Shown here one piece after another: positions 45,100-57,190 of a DNA stretch of 64,000 nt; the stretch's first letter is position 1; each line of letters opens with the position of its first letter. Source of the stretch: Hirudo medicinalis (lineage: Eukaryota > Annelida > Clitellata > Hirudinida > Hirudinidae). Position numbers and translations under genes: made by a program. The notes under the pieces are model-generated. The model was not told the origin of the DNA. It did not search any database and was given only the letters and a program-made list of their open reading frames with translations. The stretch is taken from contig MPNW01000062.1 in the NCBI GenBank assembly GCA_011800805.1, positions 208,918-272,917 of the forward strand. The letters run 5' to 3'.

Positions 45100-45642
45100 A
45101 AGATTGTGATGATGATGAAATAGAAATAATAAGCGATAATATTGCATGGGATGATGTCCTCCAAAGAGCTAGTGATTAGTCACTAATCAAATCATTGAGA
45201 AACGTGACAAACTTGCGTTGTCATCGTTACGAATGCGGGCAACAGCACTTATTCAAATAATTTATGTTAGTGTAGCAGCCATCTTAACAACAATATATTG
45301 AGGGAGTGACATGATAGTTACGTTAGTATAACAGCTATCTGAACAACAGCATGCTGACGAAACACGAACGACAGAAGGACAACGAACCTCTTCCAAACAG
45401 TGAAGTTTTCCAGTCCTGTAGAAGTTCATGATGTTGGCGGAGGTGACAGGATGTCTGTCGAAGAAGTACTCCATCTTGTTCTCAGACGAATCGAAGGTGA
45501 CGTCATCGCAAAGGTCGAGGACGTCCTCTGAAGCTTCGATCTGCTCGGCCAGGTGTCCTAGTCTGGAGCGGGGAGATCGTTTCATGTCGACGAGTCTGAG
45601 GAGGTGTTTGCATCCTCCGACGTTGATGATAACGGAATCCAT
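37618..45642 (-). CDS. Kv2/Shab-like voltage-gated potassium channel alpha subunit (5 exons, about 497 aa)
   Basis: Exons: 45642-45388, 44801-44556, 42995-42784, 38997-38678, 38078-37618, all in phase. The T1 tetramerisation domain (about 1-125) begins INVGG, has EYFFDRHP and FYRTGKLH, and keeps the zinc motif H-x5-C-x20-CC across the first splice junction. S1 starts [16 protein letters not shown] (about 168); S2 holds [10 protein letters not shown]4 (about 270-292) reads [20 protein letters not shown] with Arg/Lys every third residue. The pore has TVGYGD at about 391-396 and S6 has PIPIIV (422-427). PIP rather than PVP, plus ARHS-GLQSLG-TL-RSY-ELG, point to the Kv2 family, which gives delayed-rectifier K+ current in excitable cells. 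Two oddities: the turret between S5 and the pore helix is about 48 residues instead of about 13, and the C-terminus after S6 is only about 70 residues. It could alternatively be a Kv2-related modulatory subunit. The start ATG directly precedes T1; extra N-terminal sequence is possible. Confidence 0.93.
39176..39246. repeat. (ATT)n(GTT)n microsatellite in a Kv2-like intron
   Basis: An ATT/GTT mixed run in the 3.8-kb intron 38998-42783. That intron otherwise contains only AT-rich DNA and short unsupported frames. Confidence 0.9.
39874..39942. repeat. (AAT)n microsatellite in a Kv2-like intron
   Basis: An AAT run with AAC interruptions; it translates as poly-Asn and is not coding. Confidence 0.9.
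44222..44421. repeat. TGACA-based satellite (5/10-bp units) in a Kv2-like intron
   Basis: About 200 bp built from TGACA and TGACT pentamers, mostly as the decamer TGACATGACT with a few single-base variants. It sits in the intron 42996-44555, between the channel's T1-end exon and S1-S2 exon. Minus-strand frames through it give Met-Ser-Ser-His-Val repeats that are artefacts of the pentamer. Confidence 0.97.
45046..45118. repeat. (GAT)n microsatellite with AAGATTGT interruptions
   Basis: GAT runs broken twice by the same AAGATTGT segment, in the first intron of the channel gene. Confidence 0.9.
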
Positions 45643-48600
45643 GTCTCAATGTCATTCTCTCCAGTCGGAGATCCTTGATGTCGGGATGTCGGTATGCCCT
45701 CCTGCAATTGGATGTCGATGATGATTTGACGAGCAAAAGTGAAATTCTCGAGTCAAATACGTGGAATCATGTTTGATCCCCTCTGTGGCCGTCCAAGTGG
45801 GCCTTTGGATCTTACAATCGACTGCGTCTGTGTCAAGTGGAAAGCATTTAGAGTCGGAGAATCCAGAGGTAGTTTTCCATTCGTGAAACTGGAGTGAGAG
45901 AAACGAAAACTTTTTCGCGATCAATTTATTTTAGAATCCATGAACGTAAACGTAAATATAAACATTTAAGGTCTTCCTGATTTTTGAATTGAATTAAGCT
46001 CGCGTGATTTTATATAAAGCGAGTCACAACACCGACAACACCACGCATCGATGTTGTTGTGGCTGTTGTTGCAGAGAAGAATTTCAGGAGCTCCGGAAGA
46101 ATTTGTTCCTTATCGAGTCGGTCGGACTTGAGAGTGGTTGTTATTGTTGTTGTTGCCGATTGCAGTTTTAAATGGATGACTTTAATCCGTTTGATGGTTA
46201 ATTAGTTTTTTTAAATTTTATTTTCGGTATTTCTGCATTTTTACCTTCCGAAGAACGAAGGGGAGTAAAACTCCTCGGTTTTTTTTTTCATTTTTTTCCT
46301 TATAATATAATATAGGCTTAGATTATAATTTAAATTAATTAGATCAGCTTTAATTTTTTTTTGAAATGTATCGTCACTAAGTTGTAAAATAATGTTTAGG
46401 CTTTACAATGTTCTTTAAAGATAAGAGATAAGAGCGAGCAACATCCATCGCCCAACTATTTCAACAATCCGACACTCGGTTATGAAGGGATTGTTTCAGT
46501 CCATCCATCGCATTCATTTCCACTTTCCTAATCATTCCGTCCAGATCCGTGTCGATATTCGAAGCAAAAACTTGGTTTCCCAAGCAGGCCAAACGCGCCT
46601 AAAACCCGACATCCGACAGGTGCTGCAGTGTTCCAGGGAAATTGGTTCGACCCTGAAGATGGCACGGATGTTGTTCCCATGGAAACAGCTCACGTGGAAA
46701 TTGTATTTTCATTTTTGGAAACCAAGACTGATTACATGATTACATGATCCCGTAGTCATGACGACCATCGATAATTTCCTGACGCGTCAACACAGGAAGT
46801 CACTAATCAAGTCCACCGTCCGTAGTTCTGTTTCCTCAAATTATTTGTTTGGGGTGAGATGTCATCCCATTTGTATGGAAATTATGATAGTAGCAATAAA
46901 TATTATGGTTGCTATTTTATTTATTATCCTTCTTCATAAATGTTTAAAAAATGTATCCTTTGCACATCCGTGGATTTTGAATTTATGGCGCGAATTGGGA
47001 ATGAAACCGGAGCGGAACATAAGCTCTCGTCTTCAAATCCCAGCAGGGGAGATGCTGCTCCATGTTTCTCATCAACACCTACTCAGGCAGCACCTACGGG
47101 ACGTGGAAAGGTTTCCAAATCGCAGACATTTCCAAAGAAAAACATTGAGAAAGATGAGAAAGGGAGGTGTTCATCACTGGTGCCGATGTTCGTCTGAATG
47201 ATTCATTCCAGTTATTTTTAGCATTTATCTCAATTAATTGATCCTTCACCACTTGAGAAGGCGCAATTACATCAAACATAGATAAATATATATATATATA
47301 TAAACAAATAAATTACGATCGAAATCCGCCATTTTGGGCGATAATACCTTCAAAGTGAAAAGAAGGGAAGGACAGGGATTGTTTTATTGTTTCAAAAAAC
47401 AAAAAAATGGCTGCGTGTGCTGCTAGGACGCTGTTTCTGTGATAAATCACAGACATTCCAAATATCGTCTTCTGATTTATGAGCTACTCGCTCGGAGCAA
47501 ACATTTTTTCCTTCAACTTTCTTTGCCCCCACCGACCGAACAATCATGGGGAGATGGGCCTCAACCCCTTTTAAATAGGTTTGCTTATCGAATCAATCTA
47601 AGCTTTTGTGGCAAATAAAAATTTGGACCACAGATACAAAAGCTGTCTCGCTTGAGAGAAATAATAATTCAGAGAATGTTTGCCGATGTTTTGAGAGCTG
47701 GTTTGTACTTGCTGGGTCTGTTTTTAGGAAATTTCTTTTTTAAAATAGTGCCTTCTCAAAACAAAATGAGAGCAAACTCATTATTTCAGTGAATGAGTCG
47801 TGAAAGCAACAATAGCGAACTACTATTCTGCCACATTCTTGTTAATCCAATGTAAAATGCCATTTTCCCGACAAAAACCACCCATTCTACATCACAGCCA
47901 CGTCTTCAAAGTTTGTCCAATCGAAACCATAGTGCAGGAAATTCCTTTTCCTCACTTTTTTGTCCAGCCCAGTCATTTCATTGTAACGGAACTTTTTCAG
48001 GAACTGAAAAAATGTCTTAATGATCCATAGAACCTGGTTGGTAATTTGGAAGAACATTTGCGCTGGAGGTGGGTTCAACAATTGGTTGACGCTTCTGTTT
48101 TCAAGCACAAACGTTCGTTCGTTCGTTCATTCGTCTGCTTTACGATCGGTGTCAGCTGCCAAAGACTCTAAATATTCTTTGTCTATTTCGAGAATATAAA
48201 GCAGTTAATTAATCTCTTTTCAAAGCAGAACATCTCCAGCTACGCTCAAAACGGTGCTTCGAAAATTCTTTTAAACGCCGATACATCAGTTTGCGTTTTA
48301 AAAAATGGTGCAAAGGAAAACACAATGATAATCTTTTTCCATTAGCATGTGTACGTCATCTTAGTAAAGAATGTTGTGCACAGAAGGCCAATATTACTAA
48401 TGGATTTTCGTTAAGAGAATAATGTTTACATTGTACTCGGGTCTTTTTTTAGTCTGAGAAGACTGTGTTTTGTGTGCTGGGATCTCTAGGGCGATTATGA
48501 GGGGGATGGATGGATGGATGGATGGATGAAAAGGAGATTATCAATGAATTTTTGATGAAAGTTTGAGCAACAAAAACATTTAGCGATTGTAATGCGTTTA

Positions 48601-50577
48601 AAGAACTGAATGAATGACAAAAATACACAAAAATGTACCACAATACAACATTCTATGTGAACAAATTGAATTCCTTCCGATATCAAATTCGTTGGACAGA
48701 TTTAACAATTAAGAAATCGATGACCAATCATTTGCAGGTTTGAAAGACGCACGTGTGAGGCTTAGACTAAGCTCCTGAACAAAGAAAAACTTCGTCCAGT
48801 TGTGGAAGCTTCTGGAAAAAAAAAATAAAAAACATCCTCGATCCTTGGGAACGATTTCATTCTACAGGAATGGGATGCGATTTCTTGACATGCGAATAAA
48901 ACGCACTTCCTGTCACGCATGATTGACCGCATTTTTCGACGAAAACGAAACTGCTTTCTTGGGAATGTTCGACGTTTTGTTTTCCATTCATCGTTTACCT
49001 CCTTGCCTCTAATGAAAGGCATGTTTGAGCGTAGGGATGTAAAATACATTGTTGTTAATGTGATATTTTTATCGATAAATAGTTTTATATTTGGAAGGAA
49101 AATTTAAAAATAATTTCAAATTTATCAATTCTCACCTGAGCAAGGAGTAAGAAGTTTCTTTGATTCTCTAATTCTGAATTGCAAAACCAACTTTACTAAG
49201 TTTCGCTATCAAACTTCACAGCTCTATTAGCTTTGAAATTCTTATTTTTGGACAAGAGCTGGAATAGTATATCCGCCTTCAAAAATGTTTTTTTTAGTCT
49301 GAAACCACAGACGAGCAATTGTGTGGCGATTATGGACGGAGATTTCGAATGATTTCTACGACGTGCAATCAGCCAATCATCTGGAGGTCTGTTTTCAGAG
49401 CAGACTGACTGTTTTTAAGACCTCCACAAACATGCACCTACGCGTAGAGATCCACTGAGAGGTTTTCAGTAAATCTTTAATTACGACATTTCAGCAGATT
49501 TATCGTAGAAATTAACGCCTTGCATTTATTTGTGTTCTTTTCGCCTTATTTGGCAACTTTTTTGCATAAAATCAGCTAAGTTTGATGGCTCATAGATAAT
49601 TCTGATGAACGCGAATATGTAAATATATATACTGATAATGAATTTTGTTTTATCTCCGTCTTATATTATATTCGGCATAAAAATTATTAAATCGATAAAA
49701 TCAACAAAATCTGGATTAAATTGCCAAGGTTATTTGATTTATGGACGGAGTCTGCCATGAAATGCACTGGTACCTCGGAAACGGATTAAGATCCGTCTCT
49801 ATAGAGAAATTTGATAGTTACCATTCGACCGTAGCTGCTCAATTCTAACTTCCTAACCACAGCTGCTTTGAAATCTGCAAATGAAAATCTTTATTTATAA
49901 GCAATGTGATTCCATTATTATCGAAATCAAATTTTGCTTTTCACTTTTTTCAGCTGTAATGTGAACAATAAAGTATTTTTTCTAAATTATAATAGTTATT
50001 ATTGAACACTTTGTTAAAATTTTAAACTAATAGAGATCCTAGTAAAATTACATAAATAAACTATTTGAGGATGTAGGAAAAGGCAAAGCGATTAATAAAT
50101 TTTATTGGAGAGAAAATTCCATAGTTTGCAGTGGCTTGAGGCGTTCATTGAGGGAAGTCGAATGTGGATATTCAGAGAATAAAAGCAAAGAAATGTTTTC
50201 TGAATATTTGGGTTAGTACGGAATTGGAAGTGATTTTCGATCGAAAGCTACATGTTATCGTTAACTAATTTATGTTTGTTTCTATTTACCAAAGCAGGTC
50301 CGTGATTTCTAAAATTTTAAAATTATCTTTGGTTCTTTTATGAGTTTATCTCTTAACCTTTTTCGACTAACAAGAACAAAAAATCTTAATGCACGTTCAA
50401 TATAATTTGTTATTTTTTTTCAATAATAGTTTTAGAAATAATTTTCAGCGAGTTATCGGGCTAACTTCACTTTTAGTTTAGTATCGTAAACATTGAAGAC
50501 AGGCTTGGACTTGTTCACAAAATACCAGAGAAGAAACTAAAATCAAACATTTCTTAACATATAACACTCACTAACAA
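45643..50577. other. Intergenic region between divergent genes; no supported gene
   Basis: This 4.9-kb stretch separates the starts of the channel gene (minus) and the CEP295-like gene (plus), so promoters and 5' UTR exons of both are expected here. Contents seen: a short (TA)n at about 47287-47302, a TTCG/CGTT run near 48113-48132 and a (GGAT)n run near 48505-48529. Open frames at 46482-47201 are overlapping, lack any recognisable motif and are not called. Confidence 0.5.
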
Positions 50578-53500
50578 ATGAGTTTCTTTAAATTAAGTCC
50601 CAACGAAGTCGATAGACTGTTGCAAGAAGAAAAGCGAAAACTTAAAATAGAAAGATTAAAACAAGTAATGTTCATTTATTGCAAATACTTGTTTAATCCA
50701 GAATCGATTTAACTTTCTGCACGTAAAAGGTGAGAGAACAAGCAAAAGCTCAGTCTGTGAAATTAAGGCAAAGCGTCGAAGGTGAAAAAAAACGATTGGA
50801 GCAGATTGTTCAAAATAAATTGAAGGTTGGTCAGGAAATTACTCTTCGAAGATATAATAATGCTTTACAATGCCATTAACATCTTTAATCACAATTTAAA
50901 GTGTCCATGGTTTTCATTATTTTGATGTTAAAGCATTGAATTCATTGTTTTATTTGCTCCTGAAATTAAGAATGAGTTTTCTCTCTCTTTGTTGATCAAT
51001 TTAAGTGATATATGTAATTAATTTATTAACTAACTTTTATTTATCATTTGTTACAGAGCCAATGGCAGGCAGAGCATTCTAAACAGATTTTAAAAGCCGA
51101 AGATAATTTGAAAAATACTCTACTGGAGATTGGAGGGAGTCATAGAAATGCTCTAAAGTTGAATGCTGTAAGTGGTGTCTTGTTCTAAGACATTGATGTC
51201 ACAAAAATACCTATAATCATTATCATTACCTGATGTCCTAGGATCTCCTTGACGAACAAAAGACTTTGAAGGATGTTGAGAATCATTGCACGGCTTTGAA
51301 GAGGGAGAAGGAGGCTCTTGCTTTGATGAGAGATGAAAAAGAGAAGCAAGAGTCAAAACACATGCAGCAACTATTGGACAGGTTTGTCTGTGTAATTAGT
51401 TAATTTGTAAATTGATAATTGGTTAATTATGTTAACTGGGATTTGAGTTAGTGGTTGTTATTGCTAGAGCACAACCAATGGCAGTTTAAACATTTGTATC
51501 AATCAATTGATCCGTATGAAATATTTGTATTTATTTAACCATTTTTTGAGTGCTTTATATATTTGAATTGGATGTGAGGGCACTGCAATTGCCAGATGAT
51601 TTATCTGGCAGAGCAGGCTGGTTTATGAAGCATTACAACCGCTGCTTTTAGCTCCGCATGCAGGAACACAGCCCATTGACCCTGCAATGCAAGAGAAATA
51701 TTGTTACATTTGCATCCTATCTCTGATGCCGATGGAGATATTGGATATGCAATCGAGCTATCGTAACAAATATTCTGATTTGTAAATAAGCACATCTGAT
51801 TGGTTATCCAATCTGTCAGTTAGCAACTCAGCAGATTTATTTTCTTGTTTTAGACACAGTGCATTGGATGTGGAGAAAGCAAGGGCCGCCATGATTGCCT
51901 CGTTGCCGAAACCCGCACCCAAGGCCGAGCCACCCAAGGAACTTCCAAGGACAAAAGGTATTTGCTTTCATCGGACGGAGTCTTTAATAACAGTGAATTT
52001 TTTTTAATGTTAAATTTTTAGCGCACTCAAGAACTTCCGGCATGAACAAAGTAATCGTCGAGAAAGAGAATATCGATTATAATTTTGTAAGTCAGGAGAG
52101 AGGCTTGGCTTTTTGTTAAATCTCAATGACTTATTTTAATTCAATTTAATTCATTATCAAGTTGCTCATAAATTGTTGGAAACTATTTCCAAATGTCTTA
52201 TCAAATAATCGCCACTTTTTGGACTCACCTTTGACATATATTGTTATCATCATTATTATGAATTTGTGAATACTCACGCTCAATTTATTGTTTTATTTAC
52301 TCATGATTTAAAATATTTCTCAACTAAATCATACAATAATATTAATAACTGCAATAATTAATGGTAATAATAATAATTATTATTATCATAATACTGATAT
52401 CATATCATCAGCCAATCAGGACTGCCTTGGACGAGGCAGAAATATTGGAGCAAAAGTTCGAGTCCCTCGAGGAGAAGAAGCAGAGGGTGATTCGAGAGAG
52501 GAGACAGAAGGCCCTCATGAGGCATAAGGAAGCCCTTGAGAGGGAACACCAGACCAAGGTCATTATATTAATGTTTGAAGTTCTTTTAATTTTGAGCAAT
52601 TGATGATGATGATGATGATGGTAGGAATAATGGTGATGATGCTAGTAACAACAATTAATGTTGATTTAAAGTGAAATAATAATGCCTCAATTGGTCTGTA
52701 GTTATTATTGTCGGAATTATTTTTGGACTACAATCATGATCATACTGATATTGTAGATAGTATCTACCTAAATAACAGGTGTATAATTACAATAATAGTT
52801 GATGATGATGATGATGGCATTTCGAGCATTCTATGTTTCCACAACTTCCAGGAGCAACAAAACATCGACCAAGACCTTAAAGACGTCAGGAAGGAAGAAA
52901 TTGCAATGAAAAAATCTGAAGTTGATAAGCTGTCTGTGAGTCCAGAATGTTTGGTTTTGGAGATGCTTTTGTATGTCGGCATTGTTTATTCATGTAAATG
53001 TAAAATGTACTTCATTTATATAGCACCACATGCATCAGAAGAGCTTTTTGTTAACCATTTATACTCCTCCCAGGGGTGCTTGTGGCAGTGCAGGCTGGGA
53101 TTCGAACAAGACGCATTACGACTGTTGCCATTACCAGCTGCATGCAGGAATGCAACCCCTTCGGCCAACCTGCATGCCGCTATCACTATATGTATGCATA
53201 TAGTTAAATTTATGCAAGCAAACACTGTAATCTGCATATGTATCATTACATTATGATATTACTTTGTAAAGGCAGTGTTGCTGATGTAGATCTTGGCATT
53301 GTAGAATTTGTTTAATTCTGGCTATGGAAAACAATGAATGTCTTTGTAAACATATTTTCAAATTTATTTTTATTTATTATTTTTCCTACTAATGATAATT
53401 CAATTTGTAATCATAATTATCAGAAGCAAGTGTTGATGAATAACTTGAACCAAAAGGAAAAAGCTGATGAAGATGAATTGAAAGCAGGACAAATTAACTA

Positions 53501-56500
53501 TAAAAATCTCGAGGACACCAAAGGTTTAAAACTTTGTATCTTAAAACAATTCCTGCAGAAATTACATCACCATGAATTTATTAATAACAAATTATTAATA
53601 ACTGATTACGTTCTGATAGAGTTATATGAAAGTACTTTGTGTTTCCTTGGATAACGTGTAATGCATTGATCCATGTTGACAGGACGATCCTCGACCAATG
53701 GTGATGCGACATCAGAACTTTGTTACACCAGTTCACTACCTTTTGACGATGCGAGTAGCTTAGATGACATCGTCAGTGAGTTAGTTTCCCCGACAACAGC
53801 TGATGAGGAAGCCAGTCGCCCAACAAAATTGTGTGACACGGGGTCACATGATTTCAACTCCAGATGGCCAGATGAAGTTCAACAACCTCTCTGTCAGATG
53901 GGTATCTCATTGCATTTTGTTGTCAAAGTTGATGTGTTGATGGATTGAATTAATGCATCCATGCTACAAAGATGCATTCTTTTTTGTTTTTTAAATAATT
54001 AAGTAAATGTTGAATCATTTCATGAAGCCTTTTATATTTTTCTAAATATTTTTTATTATTTTAAATCCTAGGGTTCCACCTGGATGAGCAAGCCAGGAAA
54101 AGACTGATAGAGTTGGTCAAAAGGCAGAAGAGTGCAGCAAAGCAAAGACAGGAAGTGACACCAGTGGAGTTGAAGGATGCAGCACTCCAAACCAGTTTGG
54201 ATGCCTCTTCGGCAGCTTCTACCAAAAAGCACGAGGCAGTTCAGGTGCTGATGGAAGAATTAGAAGATGGAATTGATGCAGGTTCTGAGGAAGTTCTTGC
54301 CGATACAAGTTTTTGTAGATTTAGAGGAATCGTTGGTGATGGTTGGAGGTGATGCAATTGGTTGGAGCATTGGTTTTTATGATATAGTTCAGCCTCATTT
54401 TTGGGCACCTACAAAAAACAACTAATGTCAAAGAAATGATGATTTTCAATTAGAAATTTCCAGCAGAAAATATTTTAGCAATTCCGATACAATATACTGT
54501 ACTATACTATACTGCTCAGAAAGTATCATTTTTAAATAATGCTTCTCTGACTTCAGATGTTGAGATTATTACATACTACAACCAAATATTATAAACTCAT
54601 TTATCTGCTTTGTTTTTTGTAAAAAAGTCAGCAGGCATTTTGTACTTCAGGTTCCGAAGATTGGAATGTTTCAAACTCGTTCATTCCAAGTTTCCACTCA
54701 ATTGAGGCTCCTTCATTTGACTCTGTATTGCCAGGTGAGATTCTAAACAGGTCTCCATATTCTAAAAATAGTTAGTAATGTTTTGTTTTGTTTCTCAGTT
54801 GAGAATGTTGATCATCAGGAACGTGACATAGATGAGATCAGGTTACTTTAATTTTAATAGCGTAAATACTTTTGCATGTGCTTAGTACATATTGTTGCCT
54901 ATTAATAATAATAATTATTATTGTTATTATTCCATGTTTAAATATTTATGCTCAGAAAGAGAAAGCATGAATTGATCAACGAACTGAAGGCTATTGATCA
55001 AGAAATGACAAAAATGTTGGAGAGTAATGCTGATGACAATCCCCCAATGGCTGAAAAAACTGGTAGAAATAATGCTATGGCAAAGGACCAATCAGAGAAA
55101 CATCACAAAGAGATCCATTACTCGCCAGATATAATTATTCCATCCATCCATCATTCCTTAAATGAGTCATTTCCATCCTCCAACTCTTCAACTCAATATC
55201 TCCATCTCCCAATGCACAGGAACACAATTGGAAATAGCAGTAATTCGAAGGCTGAAAATGTCATGGATCTGTATGATTCTGAGATCAGCCAAGTGAGAGA
55301 AATTATTAATGAAATTATTAGCCACAAATTATTAACTGTTGTAATGACATTAAGTAGTTTGTGTCACTACATTAAATTTTATGATATTCAGATCACAATT
55401 GGATGTGCTGCATCACCAATAAAAGGTTCTTATCAATCTTTCACAAGTATCTTATTTAATTTGCAATTGTTGATCTTTTGCTGCATGGTTCCTTTAATTC
55501 GTATGGTGTATTTATGGTTCTTGCTATTTTTAAGTCACTTTCAATATATCAATAACGACCCCTTCCCTACAGAATCAGCCAATCAGCTTCAGACCGATCA
55601 ATCTCCTTGCAGTTCAACTAAAACAAACTATCACAACATCCCTATTTTAAGGAGGAAAAGAAGTGGCAATTCTCTTTCTGAAAGTTCACTTCGATCATCC
55701 TCTCGTGAACTTCCATCAATTTCTAACAAATCCAGCACAAGTTTGAAATCATTATCTCCCCAAAAGGGCACAATCAAACCCTCTAAACATATGCTCGTAG
55801 GTGGAGGTGATGCAAACCCTGTGCTCCAAAATCCACTTGGATCAACTGGTGTCAAAATGGGATTGAAGTCTTCAATTGAAAACAGTGTGGCCTCTTCTGA
55901 CCTACCAAACCTGCTGGAATATTTAAATCCCAACAGTTCTCTGACATCACTAGGGAATGGTTCTGTTGACAGTCCAACATCAGAGAGAGCCTCCATTATT
56001 TCACTTGAGCTCCAAGACCAGGAAGGCGACAGTGAAAGGTTACCATCAAACCAAGGGAGCTCATCTGCACTTAACACAATTGTCTCAAAGTTCATCCACT
56101 TCTACAGCCCAAAATCAACTGATCCACGTGAGAGGGGATGCTTAACTTCTGATCCATCAGACCATTTTAACTCATCAAGAAGTTCTGAGCACAACTATGC
56201 CTGGCTTGAGTTTCTTAATCCACTGCATGCCATGAACTCAGCCATTGACATAAATTCTGAAAGAGCTTCCTTCATTCTATAGAGCTTTTGAATCCTGAAA
56301 CTGAAAGCACTAGTCTATCATCAGAGCAGGAAAGTCCATCTGGTAACATTAAACCTTGGAAAACTTTAAAAACATTTCATTCTGAAGATTCGAGCACTAT
56401 CAATGACAACATTTCTTCAAATGATTCAAAAGAAATTACAAAATTCAATAATCTTGATGACCCAAACAACACTGCCGACATTGACGCTTCTGAAGATATT

Positions 56501-57190
56501 AACAAAAATCAAATTTTAAATTATCAGCCAACAAGAAATTGGCTAAAAATATTGGAGCCTTACAGGGAACCATCAGAACCAACTGCAAAGATACTTCAAG
56601 GTCGTAACAACAACAAGAATGACATCATTCAAGATGATTATATTAGCTGTTCTAGTGCCTCACAGGTCAGATATTTTTACGTCATTCCAGCTTTAAGCTT
56701 ATAAGAGTTTCATAAATATAAGCTACCTGTTACACCTATAAATCATTGAGCTTGTTCCCATCTGCAGTTTCAAGGGATTGGTATACTTGACGAACCAGAT
56801 CTCACTCTAACCAGTGCCAACTCAACCATGTCGCTGCCCTGTGACTCCCTGCAAAATTCTGGCATGATGTCTTCCTCCCTGCATTCCTTTGAGAGGCATG
56901 AAATTAAATTTTATCAACAGTCCATGGATCAATCCTTTGAGCATCCTTCTGTTGGACTTCAAATCTCGATACCACAATCCATCGATGATGCGGCTCTACA
57001 GATGCCTCAAGTGGTTGCTTTTGAAAGAGTTGAACCACAAACCTCCAGGCAAAAGAACCTTATGTATCCAAGAAAATGGGAAATAGAAAACAACTTAAAG
57101 GGAGCACTGGACTCTTGGAAGAGGTCAAGAGCTACAACATCTCAAAAGCATGCCAGTCCCAACGATAGTAAAAACGATATTAATAAGTGA
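50578..57190 (+). CDS. CEP295: CEP295/Ana1-like centriolar protein (about 18 exons, about 1,070 aa)
   Basis: Exons: 50578-50664, 50730-50825, 51057-51167, 51242-51381, 51854-51957, 52022-52086, 52412-52558, 52852-52935, 53424-53523, 53683-53901, 54072-54281, 54651-54734, 54799-54841, 54956-55292, 55392-55425, 55573-56127, 56283-56665, 56768-57190. The N-terminus reads FKLSPNEVDRLLQEEKRK, LKQVREQAKAQS, SQWQAEHSKQI, then EIGGSHRNAL and MIASLPKP. These match, in order, the vertebrate CEP295 segments LSPNE, LLQVREQ, EW-ES-QKI, GEGHR-A and ITSLP. Near the C-terminus GIGILDEPDLTLTS matches the G-I-M-E-E-P-E-L-T-L stretch of CEP295. CEP295 (Drosophila Ana1) extends the new centriole and drives centriole-to-centrosome conversion. 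Residues 1-350 are predicted coiled coil; the rest is Ser/Asn-rich and disordered. It is much shorter than human CEP295 (about 2,600 aa). The 56127/56283 junction is uncertain because the longer frame stops at 56282. Confidence 0.8.
51540..51700 (-). mobile_element. Probable tRNA-derived SINE, copy 3 (decayed)
   Basis: It shares with copy 1 the plus-strand stretch GAATTGGATGTGAGGGCACT (copy 1: GAATGGGATGTGAAGGCACT), and with both other copies GCAGGCTG and CGCATGCAGGAACACAGCCC. The B-box region is degraded. It lies in the intron between exons 51242-51381 and 51854-51957 of the CEP295-like gene. Confidence 0.5.
52598..52621. repeat. (GAT)n microsatellite
   Basis: A short GAT run in a CEP295-like intron. 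Confidence 0.85.
53010..53185 (-). mobile_element. Probable tRNA-derived SINE, copy 2 (best preserved promoter boxes)
   Basis: On the minus strand GGTTGGCCGAAGGGGTTGC (A-box-like, about 53153-53171) is followed by TTGTTCGAATCCCAGCC (a near-perfect B box, about 53094-53110), then CTGCACTGCCACAAGCACCC. Copy 1 has the same order. The element lies in the intron between exons 52852-52935 and 53424-53523, antisense to the host gene. Confidence 0.65.

Noticed and set aside
46482..47201. Overlapping frames upstream of the channel gene
   Set aside because: No domain, no consistent splice structure, and composition like the surrounding DNA.
53094..53171. A tRNA gene, because of the GTTCGAATCCC B box
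   Set aside because: The sequence cannot fold into a complete cloverleaf by inspection and has two related copies with the same 3' body, so it is called a SINE.
53030..53256. Coding extension of the CEP295-like exon through the SINE
   Set aside because: The frame runs through the repeat element; a strong GTGAGT donor at 52936 ends the exon before it.
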